Positions 1 to 10,372 are shown, counted from the stretch's first letter. The stretch is 64,000 nt of DNA from Rhodeus uyekii (GCA_037043235.1 JAWRVZ010000254.1:496001-560000), one strand, 5' to 3'. Numbers and translations are program-made. The notes: a model not told the origin generated them from the sequence alone.

Positions 1-818
1 AATGCCAATTATGCGAACTCTCCGAGGGTTTTGGCAGGGTCAGGCTAACTCAATACACTCCTTCTCTCGTCTCTTGGATCTCCTTGTCTTTTTGGAGAAT
101 GTGAAAAGAGATATGCTAGGTGTCCGACTGTCGAATCATGCGGAGGGGTCGCTTTACTGTCAAGGTGTCAAACAAAGGGCTGTTTTGTAGAGGAACTGTA
201 GGACAACCGGTAATTCTCATCCTCCTCTCGCACTCTTCCTTGGCACTCAAGCTCTCTGTGAAATAGGAAACAAAGCAATAACTCGACACCACCAGTATTA
301 ACAAATTGCTTTCTTGTTTTCTCCCATTTCCCGGGGGAAGGAGGAGGTGGCGGGGGAACGGGAGGTGTAGAGAGCAAAGTGATATCTTCTTCTAGACGGA
401 TTTTCAACATCTTTTGTGCTTCTGTCTGGCCCCGGTTGTTTGGGTTCTCGGCTCTACTGAAAAGCATCCATCATTCCACCGTTCCTCTTCTTGTAAACAC
501 AAAACAACACAGCGGTACACGAAAGATATTTTCCAGTTAAGCTAGTGCGGTTTCAGATGTACACTGTTAATAGTGTCTGGTTTTGGCTTTGAATTACGCC
601 TCTCCATTTATTTACGCTATCAAGTTGTTGAACAACCACACCTGGGAAGTTCAGCCGAAGTGTCGATCTATCAGCGGAGGATTTGGATGACTGCACTTGC
701 TGAAATCCCCAAAGCATGTTTTCGTCACACCTTCCTGTGGAGCCTATCTAACTACCGCTTGAAATGCCTCATTGAACATAGATAGACAGGGAATGATTAA
801 ATAAATCAAACGATGCTC
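1..818. other. Spacer, no gene seen
   Basis: No recognisable coding, RNA or mobile-element signal. The short open frames overlap on both strands and match no family I recognise. There are pyrimidine/purine-rich patches near 320-380. Confidence 0.5.
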
Positions 819-915
819 AAAGGGTTACTTCACCCAAAAATTATCCCATAATCTCTCAAGCCTATTCAAAAATACCCTATAAAATGTATATTTTGGGGTG
901 AACTAACCCTTTAAA
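819..915. repeat. Short inverted-repeat element (MITE)
   Basis: The left end (aaagggttacttcaccca) and the right end (tggggtgaactaacccttt) form imperfect terminal inverted repeats of about 21 bp around a 55-bp core. The ends resemble the abundant fish element whose termini read AAAGGGATAGTTCACCC. Related half-copies occur near 11490-11525 and 50448-50509. It is non-coding; the superfamily is not assigned. Confidence 0.65.
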
Positions 916-1373
916 GACAAATTTGACCCGGTTTTAACTTAATCTTAATTATTGGCCTAATCTTCCATCTTTCATTAAGCACAGTCATATGCTTTACTTC
1001 TGAAACCAATTTCGGCCAGTGAAACCAATGCCGCGGGCATTGGAAAATAGGTAAGGAGATATACGAAATAATATGTTAAAAATATAGTTTAAACTACTTT
1101 ATGTATTATGTTGGTTTTTTGTATGGGTTTGAACATTTGGTTACAATAACGTTCCATTTGTTAACGTTAACACTTCTAAAGCATTCATTAGCCAATGTTA
1201 ATGTCAACATTTACTAATGCATTATTGAAATCAAAAGTTTTAAAAGTTAATATTATTGGACCTAAGCTAAAATTAACTAATATTATAAAACATTAATAAG
1301 TGCTGAAACAAATATATTGCACATTGTAATATAAATATGTTAGATGGTGTAACCATCAAGTGAAAATTATATA

Positions 1374-1374
<1 letters not shown>
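916..1374. repeat. AT-rich spacer with a degenerate interspersed repeat
   Basis: Positions about 1135-1275 carry a run of ttaacgttaac / attcattagccaatgttaatg-type words. These also occur near 2878-3010, 11520-11670 and 12880-13065, so they look like decayed copies of one dispersed teleost repeat. No gene is seen. Confidence 0.4.
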
Positions 1375-1413
<39 letters not shown>

Positions 1414-1414
1414 A
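1375..1414. repeat. (CA)n microsatellite
   Basis: Nearly perfect CA dinucleotide array of about 33 bp, followed by interrupted cacatacaaata. Confidence 0.97.
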
Positions 1415-1837
1415 TACAAATACAGAGGTATCTTTTTATAATTTTTATTAATTTTTACAACCACTTTATTTACACTTTATTTATCCCATTTTCAATATTT
1501 TTAATCATTGTTAATCTCTGTTTTAATTTTTTTTTCTATTAATAGTTTAACTTTTTTATAGTTCTTCTCTTCTAATTATTTTATGATTATTTTAATTATT
1601 TTTCTATCCACTTTGAATTGCAGAAAACAGATATCATGAATTGTTAATTTATGAATATTAATATTTTTAGTAATATTACATTTTTCAACTTGATCTAACA
1701 TTGTCTTTTCATTACAAGATCAATATTTGATATTTCAAAATACTTATTTTTCCTGTTTATGTGTTTATTTTTCCTAAATGTTGAAGTCTTTCAAATACTA
1801 ATTTGCAGTGAAGCAGTTTAGTTAACATGTTGCTTTT
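1415..1837. other. AT-rich spacer, nothing recognised
   Basis: Low-complexity A/T-rich DNA with no coding or structural signal that I can support. Confidence 0.5.
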
Positions 1838-1962
<125 letters not shown>

Positions 1963-4900
1963 TGTTATTTCAAAAAAAGTTTCAGGACAGTTGTACCACT
2001 CTGACTTTTTTTACCTACAAACATGATCATCATGAGCAGTGTGAATTGCATTTTTAATATATTTCGGAATAAACTAATAGACATGCACAATCCAAAATAA
2101 TTCTAGTTACAATCAAGTCCTGCCATGTATTTTGACTTTGCTCACAATATTTCATGGCTTTAGTACCCTATTTGTTAACGTTCCAAGTGCATTGCTAAAT
2201 GTAAGTGTGTCATAATATTGCAAAGGCCATCATTTTTTTAATCGAACACTACAGCTGAAAGTTACCAAGGAGTCACTGAATACCGCGTTTCTTTGAATAG
2301 CCATTTTTATTGTGCCGGTTTTGAATAACCATGAATGTGAGCTTCTTTGGGTTATAAAGTATTCAAGAAGAAGATCAGGGCCATGTCCTGTCCAAAAACA
2401 GAAGTCATCGCTTCCAGGGAGTGTATTCATGCCGTTCAAAGAGGCCAGGCTCGTGCAACACAACAGATGGGTGCGATGAATTAGTAAAGGTTGGGTTATG
2501 TGGGGTGAGATGTTCTCTTCTCTGAATCACTGTACGCCGACTGACTCTCCTTGTCTCCTGAAGCCCACTGCTTTCCACATAAAGGATTCAATCATATCTG
2601 TAGGTCAAGCTGTTAAAAAATCCTTCTACTTCTATTTTCCTTTCAGTCCTTGTGCTGTGATACTGGTTTGTGTAAAAGAAAGATGAATCAAAAGGTTTGT
2701 ACTGTATACTTCAGTACAGTATCTTTAACACTTTTTTCCACAGGATGTTTTTCATGGGCAAAAGATTGTATTAAAAATATCCACAAAGGGAAAAAGGGGA
2801 GAGTTCTCTGTCTATAGGTATCAAGGTTGAAATCTAAGGTTTAAAGAAAGTTATTTTCATGATGAAATAGATTTTTTTGGTTTCCATTTGTTAACATTAG
2901 TTAACATATACTATCAATGGTTAATCCTTTTACAGCATTTATTATCTTAATGTAAATATCAACATTTACAAATCCATTATTACATTTAATAAATGAAAAT
3001 GTCATATAGTGTACTACTATCTTGTACAATTAACTTCATCATATCATGAGAAGAGAACACACACACACACAACCATGATATTTTTGATAATTCATGATTG
3101 TTTTTAGTTTTTCCTTAAATTAAACACCATATGGCATTTCACAACCTAAACTAACTTTGCATATACTTTTTTGTTTGTTTTGTTATTATAAATTTTTTTT
3201 CCCCTAAATGTTGTTACACCACATGACTTACATTTGGAGGATGAAAGTGTTTCAAATATTAATTTTCTTTGTTAATAGTTAATATGTTTTTTTTTATTAA
3301 TACAAAGAATAATAATAATTAAAAATCATAACAATAATTTTACAATATTTTCTAGAGGATGATGATTGTTATGAGGATGATGATAATTATTATTAAATTA
3401 CATTTCTGTTTAATTATGTAATCAATTCAATGACTTTTTTTTTTTTTTTTTGCATGTTGGTTGTTTTATTTTCTTTCCAGGAAATGTACAAAAGAAATCT
3501 CTTGAAAGTAAAAAAAAAAAGTGCATTAATTTGCAGTGCTGTTGCAATGCAGACTGTGAGGCAGGAACGGGGTGGCCAGGTTTGTCGGAGGCAGTAGGTG
3601 GATTACTGGAGTGTGTGAGGAGACCAGAAAGATTAACATTCCTCTGGGATTTTTAACACTCTGGGTGACAAATTTGCAACACTGGCCCTCTGTATTCCCC
3701 GAGGGAGCCGAGAACTAATCTGCCACTGAGTTTGGGAGAGGTCAGCTGGAAAAGAAGTGGAAAAAAAGCCCAGTCCGAATAAGTTGAGAGGATCAACAAA
3801 TGACTACGCGGAGAAACGGGAGCTTTCTCATTAACACCACATGAACTTGAAGTTACCAGGACATGTGTTTGATTTATCTAAAACGTTGATAAAGGGCAAT
3901 GTGTGAATGGACTGTAATAACTCCTGCTAATGATAATGTTCTTTTCAACATCATTGGATTAAGATAAAACTCTTCTACATTTGGTCTTGAGGCTCCTTCA
4001 TTAACCGAGGTTGGCAGCGGTGAAAGTGTAAGGGACGTGACACTCATTATTAGGCTAAAAAAGCTTGAGTAACCTAGTGCACTAGAGCACATGCAGGGCT
4101 GCCGAGTTCACACACTCACTAATAAGATGAATAAGTCAACATGTAATGGCATTCACAACCCATTTTACTTCCAATCTGTGACCTATTTCTAAGTGAAAAG
4201 GGATTTTTGAGGAAGGACTGAAACAGTACACTGAGACAATTTAATCCACCTGAAATTATTCAGAAATTAAACAATTATTATAAAAAATAAGCAGACTTGG
4301 GAATAACAGGTTACTGAAAACCATTGCGTTTGCATGATAATACATCCACACCACTAGGTGTCAGTACATGCAATACTGAAATCCCACCCAGTGAAAATAT
4401 GTAAAAAATTTAATAAAATAAAAAATTATAGTTTTAGTTTTAACAATACACATACACACACAAACTAAAACCTACGCTTAAAAATAATTGTCTACAATTG
4501 TAATAAAACTAAACTAAAAATAAAGTATTAGATGCTTTTATTTCATTTTAGTGTATGCCGTAATTAGTTTGTGTGTGTGTGTCTCTGTGTGTGTGTGTAT
4601 TCAATATGTAATAAATACAAAAAAAATTGAAGCTTTAAAAAGTTTTATATAAAAATGCTTTGCTGAAAAGTAAAAATATATTCAAAATACTTTAAACAGA
4701 AGTATATAATAGTTAATAATAAGTGCATAAAAAGTAAATAAAAAAGCAATTATTTAACATATTTCAAATAAATATTATTTATTTGAATTTGGATTTTGGA
4801 ACTGGCACGTGGTAGAACCGCTTCTGCTCATCAGCCAATCATCAATGTTGAAAAAAAAGTTGCCAAATAAATGTATGAATCAAATGGACAATGTAATCAA

Positions 4901-5239
4901 TCATGAATATTCATTTCAATCATTTCACAGTCCATCCTAGACTTCATATATCTTTATACACGCCTGGTTTGAAGTGGAAACGCACCCAGTCCACGTCTCT
5001 CCCATCAGTTACCGCTCCCTCCACCCATGTTGAGCTGCTGTTAACATGATGCAGAGCTTGAATGCTGCCTCTTGAGGGGGTGTATGACATGTTGTATGCT
5101 CAGGGGTGTTAACTGCAGGAGGTTTTGTTTAGAGCCAGTGTCTGCTTTTGTTGGAGTCTGCCCTCCATGTGTGCTTGAAGAAAGCCAGTATATTAAGCCT
5201 TTGATACATCGATTTTCGCTGTGAAATGAGATATAAAGG
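1963..5239. other. Intergenic or intronic spacer with small low-complexity tracts
   Basis: No exon-like reading frame is recognised. It holds a decayed dispersed repeat (about 2878-3010), a short CA run (3058-3074), a poly-T run (3434-3452) and a GT run (about 4565-4600). The 4960-5060 stretch is less AT-rich but has no recognised product. Confidence 0.45.
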
Positions 5240-5300
5240 TCATTCCATAGGTTGAAAGTACTATGACTCAGTATGTGACTGCTTTAAACTTGGTTATTAC
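5240..5300 (+). repeat. Left part of a dispersed repeat, paralogous to 10262-10372
   Basis: The words actatgactcagt, gctgctttaaacttggttat and attggtcaaacacat occur in the same order here (5240-5300 plus 5631-5690) and at 10262-10372. This copy is interrupted by the element at 5305-5628. Confidence 0.65.
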
Positions 5301-5304
5301 CCAT

Positions 5305-5628
5305 TAAAGTTGCTATGAAATCAAAATGGACAATTTTTGTTTCCATGAAATATTGCAGCTTTTAATAAAAAATGACTTTTTTTTTAATTCATTAATTTGC
5401 TCTAATAATCTTGAATCAGAATCACTTCATCTCCCTCTTCCACCCTTCTCTTCTCTTCTCTTCTCTTCTGACGAGTTTACTGGTGTGAGGGCGGGGCAAG
5501 CTGTCAATCACATGAGATTGACCAATAGCAAACCACAACCATCCAATCAGAATCAAGCCCCGCCCCACATCTGTTCTTGTTCCAGAAGACGTTTCATTCA
5601 GATGTACAAAAGTAAAATGTCAACTTTA
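5305..5628. mobile_element. MITE with TAAAGTTG/CAACTTTA ends and a CAT target duplication
   Basis: The ends are TAAAGTTG (5305-5312) and CAACTTTA (5621-5628). The flanks are CAT at 5302-5304 and CAT at 5629-5631, consistent with a 3-bp target-site duplication. The paralogous repeat at 10262-10372 lacks this insert, which defines an empty site. The interior holds a tttctcttctcttc pyrimidine run and a gcggggcaag / gccccgccc inverted pair. A 3-bp duplication would fit PIF/Harbinger, but that is an inference. No transposase is encoded. Confidence 0.7.
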
Positions 5629-5630
5629 CA

Positions 5631-5838
5631 TTGATTGGTCAAACACATAAATGGATAACCACTGATAATAGTTTTCAACTCTTTTCCCACTACCAACAGG
5701 TTTTTCCACCATTTACATGGCATAACACTTCCCTGCAGTTGATTTTCCGTCTTTCTAGGTTTCCACTTTTCTACTGTTAGACGTCTCCTGAAAGAGTGCA
5801 GAATCTCCTGATCAAAACACAGGCGAAGAAGAAGCAGA
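5631..5838 (+). repeat. Right part of the interrupted dispersed repeat, then the flank of E1
   Basis: 5631-5690 continues the repeat shared with 10321-10372 (ttgattggtcaaacacat). The remainder up to E1 is unique-looking DNA. Confidence 0.5.
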
Positions 5839-5840
5839 AA

Positions 5841-6129
5841 CGTCTCAGGTTACGTATGTAACCATAGTTCCCTGAGAGGGAACGAGACGCTGCGTCATCG
5901 CTATGGGAACGCCCCCGCGTCATCAACTCTTGAAGCACAATAGAAAACACCTGTGAGAATGACGCGGATGACGTCATGAGCCAGGAAACAAAAGGCACGC
6001 CGAAACCGGCACCGACAGCTTGCGAACGTCTGAAACAAGCGCAGCATGCGGGAGAGCTAGGGCTGATGCTGATGACGCAGCGTCTCGTTCCCTCTCAGGG
6101 AACTATGGTTACATACGTAACCTGAGACG
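5841..6129. repeat. E1 terminal inverted module (59-bp perfect arms)
   Basis: 5841-5899 and 6071-6129 are perfect reverse complements (59 of 59 by eye), separated by 171 bp. The arms contain the near-palindromic ggttacgtatgtaacc and the internal inverted pair gttccct/agggaac. The adjoining 6130-6173 repeats the element's 5' terminus, so this module joins 3'-end and 5'-end sequence as expected for the internal complementary region of DIRS elements. Confidence 0.85.
5969..5976. promoter_or_regulatory. CRE-type site in the E1 3' inverted repeat
   Basis: Perfect palindrome TGACGTCA, a consensus CREB/ATF site. The same octamer is kept in the other ITR of E1 (9781-9788), both ITRs of E2 and the end of E3. 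Function is inferred. Confidence 0.5.
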
Positions 6130-6173
6130 TTCCCTTTCAAGGGAACTCGAGCTGCGTCATCGCTATGGGAACG

Positions 6174-6689
6174 CTATACCAACGCCACCCTAGCGGAAAG
6201 CATGCCCCAAGTGCTCTAGTGGAGATGTTCTGGTACCCTCAGGAAGACCAGTCTCCCACGGCCAGATAGCCTCAGCTAGAACCTGCCTACTGAGTGATCT
6301 GCATGGCTCGTCGGGCCTCAGCCCGGGAGAGCCATACCCAATGCTCGCACTGGGCTGCAGACCTCCTGACCCATGACGAGAGGGAAAAACCCCCGCAGAA
6401 GGAGGAACCGCAAAGCGGCCCTTGCGCTCTCCTAGCCTCAGCCAGGGAGAGTAACCTTAAAACCTGCGGGAGACCCCCTCAGAGAGGAGACCGGACTCAC
6501 AACCTCAGTTGTGAACCGGAACTCCGTGGCTGCGGTAGCGGCTCTCGGCCCAGAAGCGAACCTGGGGAGTGTCAACCACAAAATGACCCCAAGACGCCCA
6601 AGGTGGCGGCCCTCAGAGAGGGCCACCGACAAAATGCGCATCGCAGCGCCAGCCGAGGAGCAGCCACCCAACCACAAGACCACCTAAAA
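6174..6689 (-). other. E1 interior, 3' part, no domain recognised
   Basis: GC-rich sequence between the terminal module and the tandem array. Open frames exist on both strands but neither resembles the recombinase found at the matching position of E2 and E3, so the recombinase appears to have been lost or replaced here. Confidence 0.4.
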
Positions 6690-7900
6690 CCCGAAGGTAA
6701 CAAGGTGTAGGCGAGGTGAACCCGAAATACATATGGGAACTTAAGCACTGTTGTGCTGCCCGGCCCAGATCCGCAAGTAGAAAGAGTTAAACCTGACTTG
6801 AGGCACTTCTCGAAATGGTCTGGTTTGAGGCACTTGCCCAGGGGTCACCTTATCGCCAAGGAGGTCCATCATGTACCGGGCTACAACAACCGTCAGGCCT
6901 AGGCCAGAGCACGGCTGGAGCTACTACTACGCACCGGGAAGTGGCTCCTAGTAGAAGACCGACCACAACCCAGTGACGCGTAGAACCTTCCTCAGAAGGT
7001 AGGTACGCCCAGCAACAGGGACACGAGTCAACTCGGTGGTTATCAGGACCATATGCCGGGAGGAGAGCTTGGAGAAAAGCGGCTGACCGCCCAAGCTCAA
7101 CTGCTGATGCCACGGTGCCAAAGGCTTCGGCCGTGGCAGGACAGCGTACTCCCAGGAACTTACTACGCGGCACAATCGTGGCTCCCCCCCTCAGGGAAGC
7201 TGGGAGCTCACACCATGCGTAGGAGTTAACCATAAACTGTGAAACCGCCAAGACCCGAAGGCACGAAGCGTAGGCGAGGTGAACCGAAACCCAACGGGAA
7301 CTTAAGCACTACAGTGCTGCCCCGTAACAGATCCGTACGTTCTATAGTCGCCTCCCTGCAGAGGGACTCCTGAAACGGTCTGGTTTAAGGCACCTGCCTA
7401 AGGGGTCCATCACGCATCAAGCTACAACAACCGCGAAGCCTAGGCCAGAGCACGGCTGGAGCTACTACTACGCACCGGGAAGTGGCTCCCGAGGAGACAG
7501 ACCACAACCCAGTGACGCGTAGAACCTTCCTCAGAAGGCGAGTATACCCAGCAATGGGGAAAAAAGGCGCGACCCCGACCCTGGAGACGCCTAGGGAGAT
7601 GGTTCCCCGGAGGGATCCATAGCACCCCAAAACGCGTCAAAACGTGCTGGCCACCAGGACCGCATACAGGGAGCAGAGCTTGAAGAAGGGCAACTGACCG
7701 CCCAAGCTCGGTTGCTGATGCCACGGGGCCAAAGGCTTCAGCCGTGGCAGGACAGCTTCTTTTTTTTTTTTTTTTACACGGAAGAAACGGTGTCCCCCCG
7801 CAGGGGAACTGGAGAACACACAGCGTGCATAGGCCCTACACCGAAAAAGGAGGTAGCCATAGGGGAAAATCAAAGCGCCCGCAGGCGACTGAATGAGACG
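6690..7900 (-). repeat. Tandem modules of about 0.55-0.65 kb inside E1
   Basis: Two consecutive degenerate units share a series of words in the same order. These are cgtaggcgaggtgaacc (about 6707 and 7268), gggaacttaagcact (6736 and 7298), taggccagagcacggctgg (6900 and 7440), gcaccgggaagtggctcc (6931 and 7471) and gaccgcccaagctc (7085 and 7696). A further partial copy follows to about 8040. On the minus strand the units encode related but broken peptides, so this looks like amplified, decayed element sequence. A poly-T run lies at about 7750-7767. Confidence 0.75.
7105..7140. repeat. Hairpin module, copy 1
   Basis: gccacgg and ccgtggc pair around a short loop that itself holds gcc/ggc. Copies at the same place in successive units are at about 7718-7752 and 7929-7957. 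A diverged one is near 8565-8595. Confidence 0.6.
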
Positions 7901-7928
7901 GCTAAACGCCCAGGCTCACACTGTTAAT

Positions 7929-7957
7929 GCCACGGGGCCGAAGGCTTCGGCCATGGT
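7929..7957. repeat. Hairpin module, copy 3 (best stem)
   Basis: ccacggggccgaag pairs with cttcggccatgg across a tight turn. The stem is longer than in copies 1 and 2. Confidence 0.55.
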
Positions 7958-8049
7958 AAACAGCGAACTCCCAACCTCACTATGCGGCACTAAACGGTGG
8001 TTCCCCCTCAGGGGAGCTGGAAGTCATACCGTCTTTATTCCTCTTTCGC

Positions 8050-8290
8050 GAGCCTGAACAGTCTCCTCAAAGACTGTCAGACAGGATTGGCAACCTACAC
8101 AGACAATGCCCTCGAGCGCGGACCACGTAAGATTAGCCCTGCCCCGCACCTTCCAGTGAGCGAGAACAACACCTCGATGCCGAACTGCTAACTGCCATGA
8201 CTGAGCCACCGTAGATGAGGCTCAGAACATGGATATCTGCAGGCGCAGTGCCCAAGCATTAGAGAAGGTGCAGTAGGTAAGTTTGCCATA
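8050..8290 (-). repeat. Gag-linked repeated module, E1 copy 1
   Basis: Shares long stretches with 8810-9035 and 39965-40225: agactgtcagacagga, aacctacacag, cgccctcgagcgc, gtaagattagccc, accttccagtgagcgagaac. On the minus strand it translates to a LAHWKVRGRANLTWSALEG-type peptide seen in all three copies. Confidence 0.8.
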
Positions 8291-8809
8291 TCCGCGCCGG
8301 TCTCCGGCCACAAAAATCTCTCATCGAAAGAGAGGGAATGGCCGCAAATGAGGGAGTATATAAAAAAGTGCCCAGGAAGCTCATTATTCGTTTGATTATT
8401 ATTTTTTTCCCCTCTTTTTTTCTCTTTTCTTCCAAGATTGCGGTGGCTCTCCCCTCGAGGGAGCCAGAAACTCTATAGACCTTTCACTGAAAGGGCGGTA
8501 TGGCAACCATCGCCCGGGACCTCCCGGGTGACAACGATTGCAACAGAACCTGCTCCACCTGTGACACCACGGGCCAAAGAAGGCTACAGCCATGGCGAAG
8601 GAGCATATTTTCACCCAGTTTATACGCAAACGTCACATACTTTTGCTGTCAGTTCCTTTCTAGGAAACAGATGGTGTTGAGGCGCACGGAATTGGTATCA
8701 TTGCCAGCACTAATCAATCTCTAAAAGACGCCTAGGGAGGTGCTTCCGGAATCTGAGAAGTCCCCGCGATAGCGATCGCCACTGAGCCTCAGCTGCAGCA
8801 GGACCTAAA
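8291..8809 (-). other. E1 interior between repeated modules
   Basis: No recognised domain. It has an AT-rich T-run patch at 8398-8435 and a diverged hairpin copy near 8565-8595. Minus-strand frames are short and broken. Confidence 0.4.
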
Positions 8810-9035
8810 CCGCGAGTCTGAACAATCTCCTCGAAGACTGTCAGACAGGAATGGCAACCTACACAGTCGACGCCCTCGAGCGCAGACCATGTAAGATTAG
8901 CCCTCCCCCGCACCTTCCAGTGAGCGAGAACGACACCTCGATGCCGAACTGCCATGACTGAGCCATGATGAGGTTCAGAATATGGATATCTTGGAGGCGC
9001 AGTGCCCAAGATTAGTGAAGGTGCAGTTAGTAAAT
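8810..9035 (-). repeat. Gag-linked repeated module, E1 copy 2
   Basis: Near-identical to 39965-40190 of E2 and to 8050-8290. The minus-strand reading has two closely spaced cysteines after SALEGVD (pattern C-x-x-C) and the block GLGPAAAEAQ, as in E2. Confidence 0.8.
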
Positions 9036-9091
9036 TTGCTCTCTCAGTCAGACGCTAACACAAAATAAAGCTCCTCAGAGCTGGAAAAGTG

Positions 9092-9162
9092 CATCAAACT
9101 GGGTTTCGAACCCGGGTCTATAGCGTGAAAGGCAAACGCAGTACCCACTGTACCACAGTAAA
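9092..9162 (-). tRNA. tRNA-like cassette in E1 (pseudo-tRNA, Pol III unit candidate)
   Basis: Read on the minus strand this is 71 nt with an A-box-like TGGTACAGTGG near the start and a B box/T-loop GGGTTCGAAACCC near the end. The middle TGCCTTTCACGC matches the anticodon-arm position of Gly/Glu/Asp-type tRNAs (loop CTTTCAC, anticodon TTC). The D stem can form GTAC/GTAC and the T stem is nearly intact. The acceptor and anticodon stems pair poorly, so a working tRNA is unlikely. A TTTT run lies 4 nt downstream (9088-9085), where a Pol III terminator would sit. A homologous cassette is at 39748-39818 in E2. It could equally be the head of a tRNA-derived SINE captured by an ancestor. Confidence 0.6.
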
Positions 9163-9328
9163 CACATACTACCTGAGATGCAAATTTGTTATAACAAAGC
9201 TTCTCGGAGATGGACCGTGAACCCAGCGTCAGCAATCGTCGCTGAGCCTCAGCAGCAGCGAGATCGAAACTGAGCTCACAATATCCGCAGCCAGCGCCCT
9301 CGAGCGATACGACTACAGTAGAGAGTTC

Positions 9329-9781
9329 TCATCCCCCGAGTCTACGGAGCTCATCCTCGGACGAGCTCCAGAAGCCCGGGGGAAGGGGGATGTACCCGGG
9401 AGACACATGTGATCCCCATGACCGGGACCGCCGCAACGCCTCAGCGGCAGCGGGACCCATGCCACGAGGACCACGCGCTCTAGCAGCCTCCCCGAAGGCT
9501 GCTAGGCGAGAGCAGAGAGTCAGCGGTGGAAACCGCTCACAATCCGCACAGGCAACGCCCTTGAGCGCTGCCAGTGCATGCTCTACCCCCATGCATGACA
9601 CTCGTAAAGTGTGCATATCCCCGCCAGAAATAAATTGAGAGCAGGGAAATACGCAGCGTAAAAACTTTCTGCCATACTGAAAACTCTTGCCGAGACATCC
9701 TACACAGAGCTTCCTAGTGCTTGTTGAAGACGAAAAAGCTGTCGGTGCCGGTTTCGGCGTGCCTTTTGTTTCCTGGCTCAT
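9329..9781 (-). pseudogene. DIRS-type gag remnant of E1
   Basis: A 150-codon open frame starting in the 5' inverted repeat. It contains a cysteine/histidine-rich segment (C-x-x-C, then CMGVEHALAAL, then CADC), then a leucine/arginine stretch and the block RGMGPAAAEA. This layout resembles the small Cys/His Gag domain of fish DIRS elements, whose role would be to package element RNA. It is much shorter than a full Gag, and the reading breaks off at 9329 where repeated fragments follow. Judged a remnant, not a working protein. Confidence 0.6.
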
Positions 9782-9788
9782 GACGTCA
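9781..9788. promoter_or_regulatory. CRE-type site in the E1 5' inverted repeat
   Basis: Perfect TGACGTCA about 100 bp inside the 5' terminus of E1. No TATA box is evident downstream on the minus strand (the matching place reads aacaaaagg). Confidence 0.5.
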
Positions 9789-9890
9789 TCCGCGTCATTC
9801 TCACAGGTATTTTCTATTGTGCTTCAAGAGTTGATGACGCGGGGGCGTTCCCATAGCGATGACGCAGCTCGAGTTCCCTTGAAAGGGAAC

Positions 9891-10261
9891 AAGCAATAGC
9901 GTATGTAATTATATGCATATGTAAAGTAACACAGTCAACATTAAACACATAAATCAAAACTGCCTAATGTTTCTGAATGAAATGTCGATCCAGGACGAGC
10001 TTTAGGGTGTTGATGTGTTTTCATCATCGATCTGGATGTCAGAAATTTATCTCAGCTTTTTGTTCTAAATGTTTTATTTTTAATTAAAATTATCTACATT
10101 AAAGTGATGAATGCATAAACTGCATTAAAATATACGCATGAAGTTTGAATAAATGTTTAAAAATCAGAGGGTCTGTTCTTTTCTTTTGATACACCTCTGT
10201 TCAGGTATTCATACAACAAAGTATTCTGGGATCATGAAAGTGTTGTGAAAATGATCAAAAT
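9891..10261. other. Spacer, nothing recognised
   Basis: AT-rich DNA directly flanking E1. No coding or repeat signal is supported. Confidence 0.45.
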
Positions 10262-10372
10262 TCCTGCCATTGGTTTTAAGTGCTATGACTCAGTGGGCAG
10301 CTGCTTTACACCTGGTTATCACTTGATTGGTCAAACACATGAAAGGAAAAAACACTGACAATGACTTTTAAA
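10262..10372 (+). repeat. Dispersed repeat, uninterrupted copy (empty site)
   Basis: Paralogue of 5240-5300 plus 5631-5690 without the 5305-5628 insertion. Here tggttatcac runs directly into ttgattggtcaaacacat. Confidence 0.65.

Larger units (their letters stand above)
5839..9890 (-). mobile_element. E1: non-autonomous DIRS-like retrotransposon
   Basis: A GC-rich 4.05-kb block in AT-rich flanks, read on the minus strand. Its 5' end is at 9890 (GTTCCCTTTCAAGGGAAC on the minus strand) and its 3' end near 5841. Inverted terminal repeats pair 5889-6022 with about 9735-9868 almost perfectly (one mismatch seen by eye). The 3' end also has the extra inverted module 5841-6129. AAC trinucleotides lie at both boundaries (5839-5841 and 9888-9890). 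A gag-like frame is near the 5' end. No reverse transcriptase, RNase H or recombinase is recognisable; the interior is tandem modules instead. Inverted rather than direct terminal repeats, and similarity to E2 and E3, support DIRS rather than an LTR element. The short identical terminal trinucleotides would fit recombinase-mediated insertion of a circle, which is established for DIRS elements in general and inferred here. Confidence 0.8.

Noticed and set aside
6294..6710. 138-codon plus-strand frame in E1
   Set aside because: Antisense to the element. High GC favours long open frames and no family is recognised.
6690..8290. CRISPR-like spaced repeats
   Set aside because: Units are hundreds of bases long, degenerate and part of a retrotransposon in a vertebrate genome.
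9092..9162. Functional tRNA-Glu or tRNA-Gly gene
   Set aside because: The acceptor and anticodon stems do not pair well, and it is embedded in a repeated element with a decayed sister copy.
5839..9890. E1 as an LTR retrotransposon
   Set aside because: The terminal repeats are inverted, not direct. No primer-binding site, protease or integrase is seen, and the ends match the DIRS-like E2.
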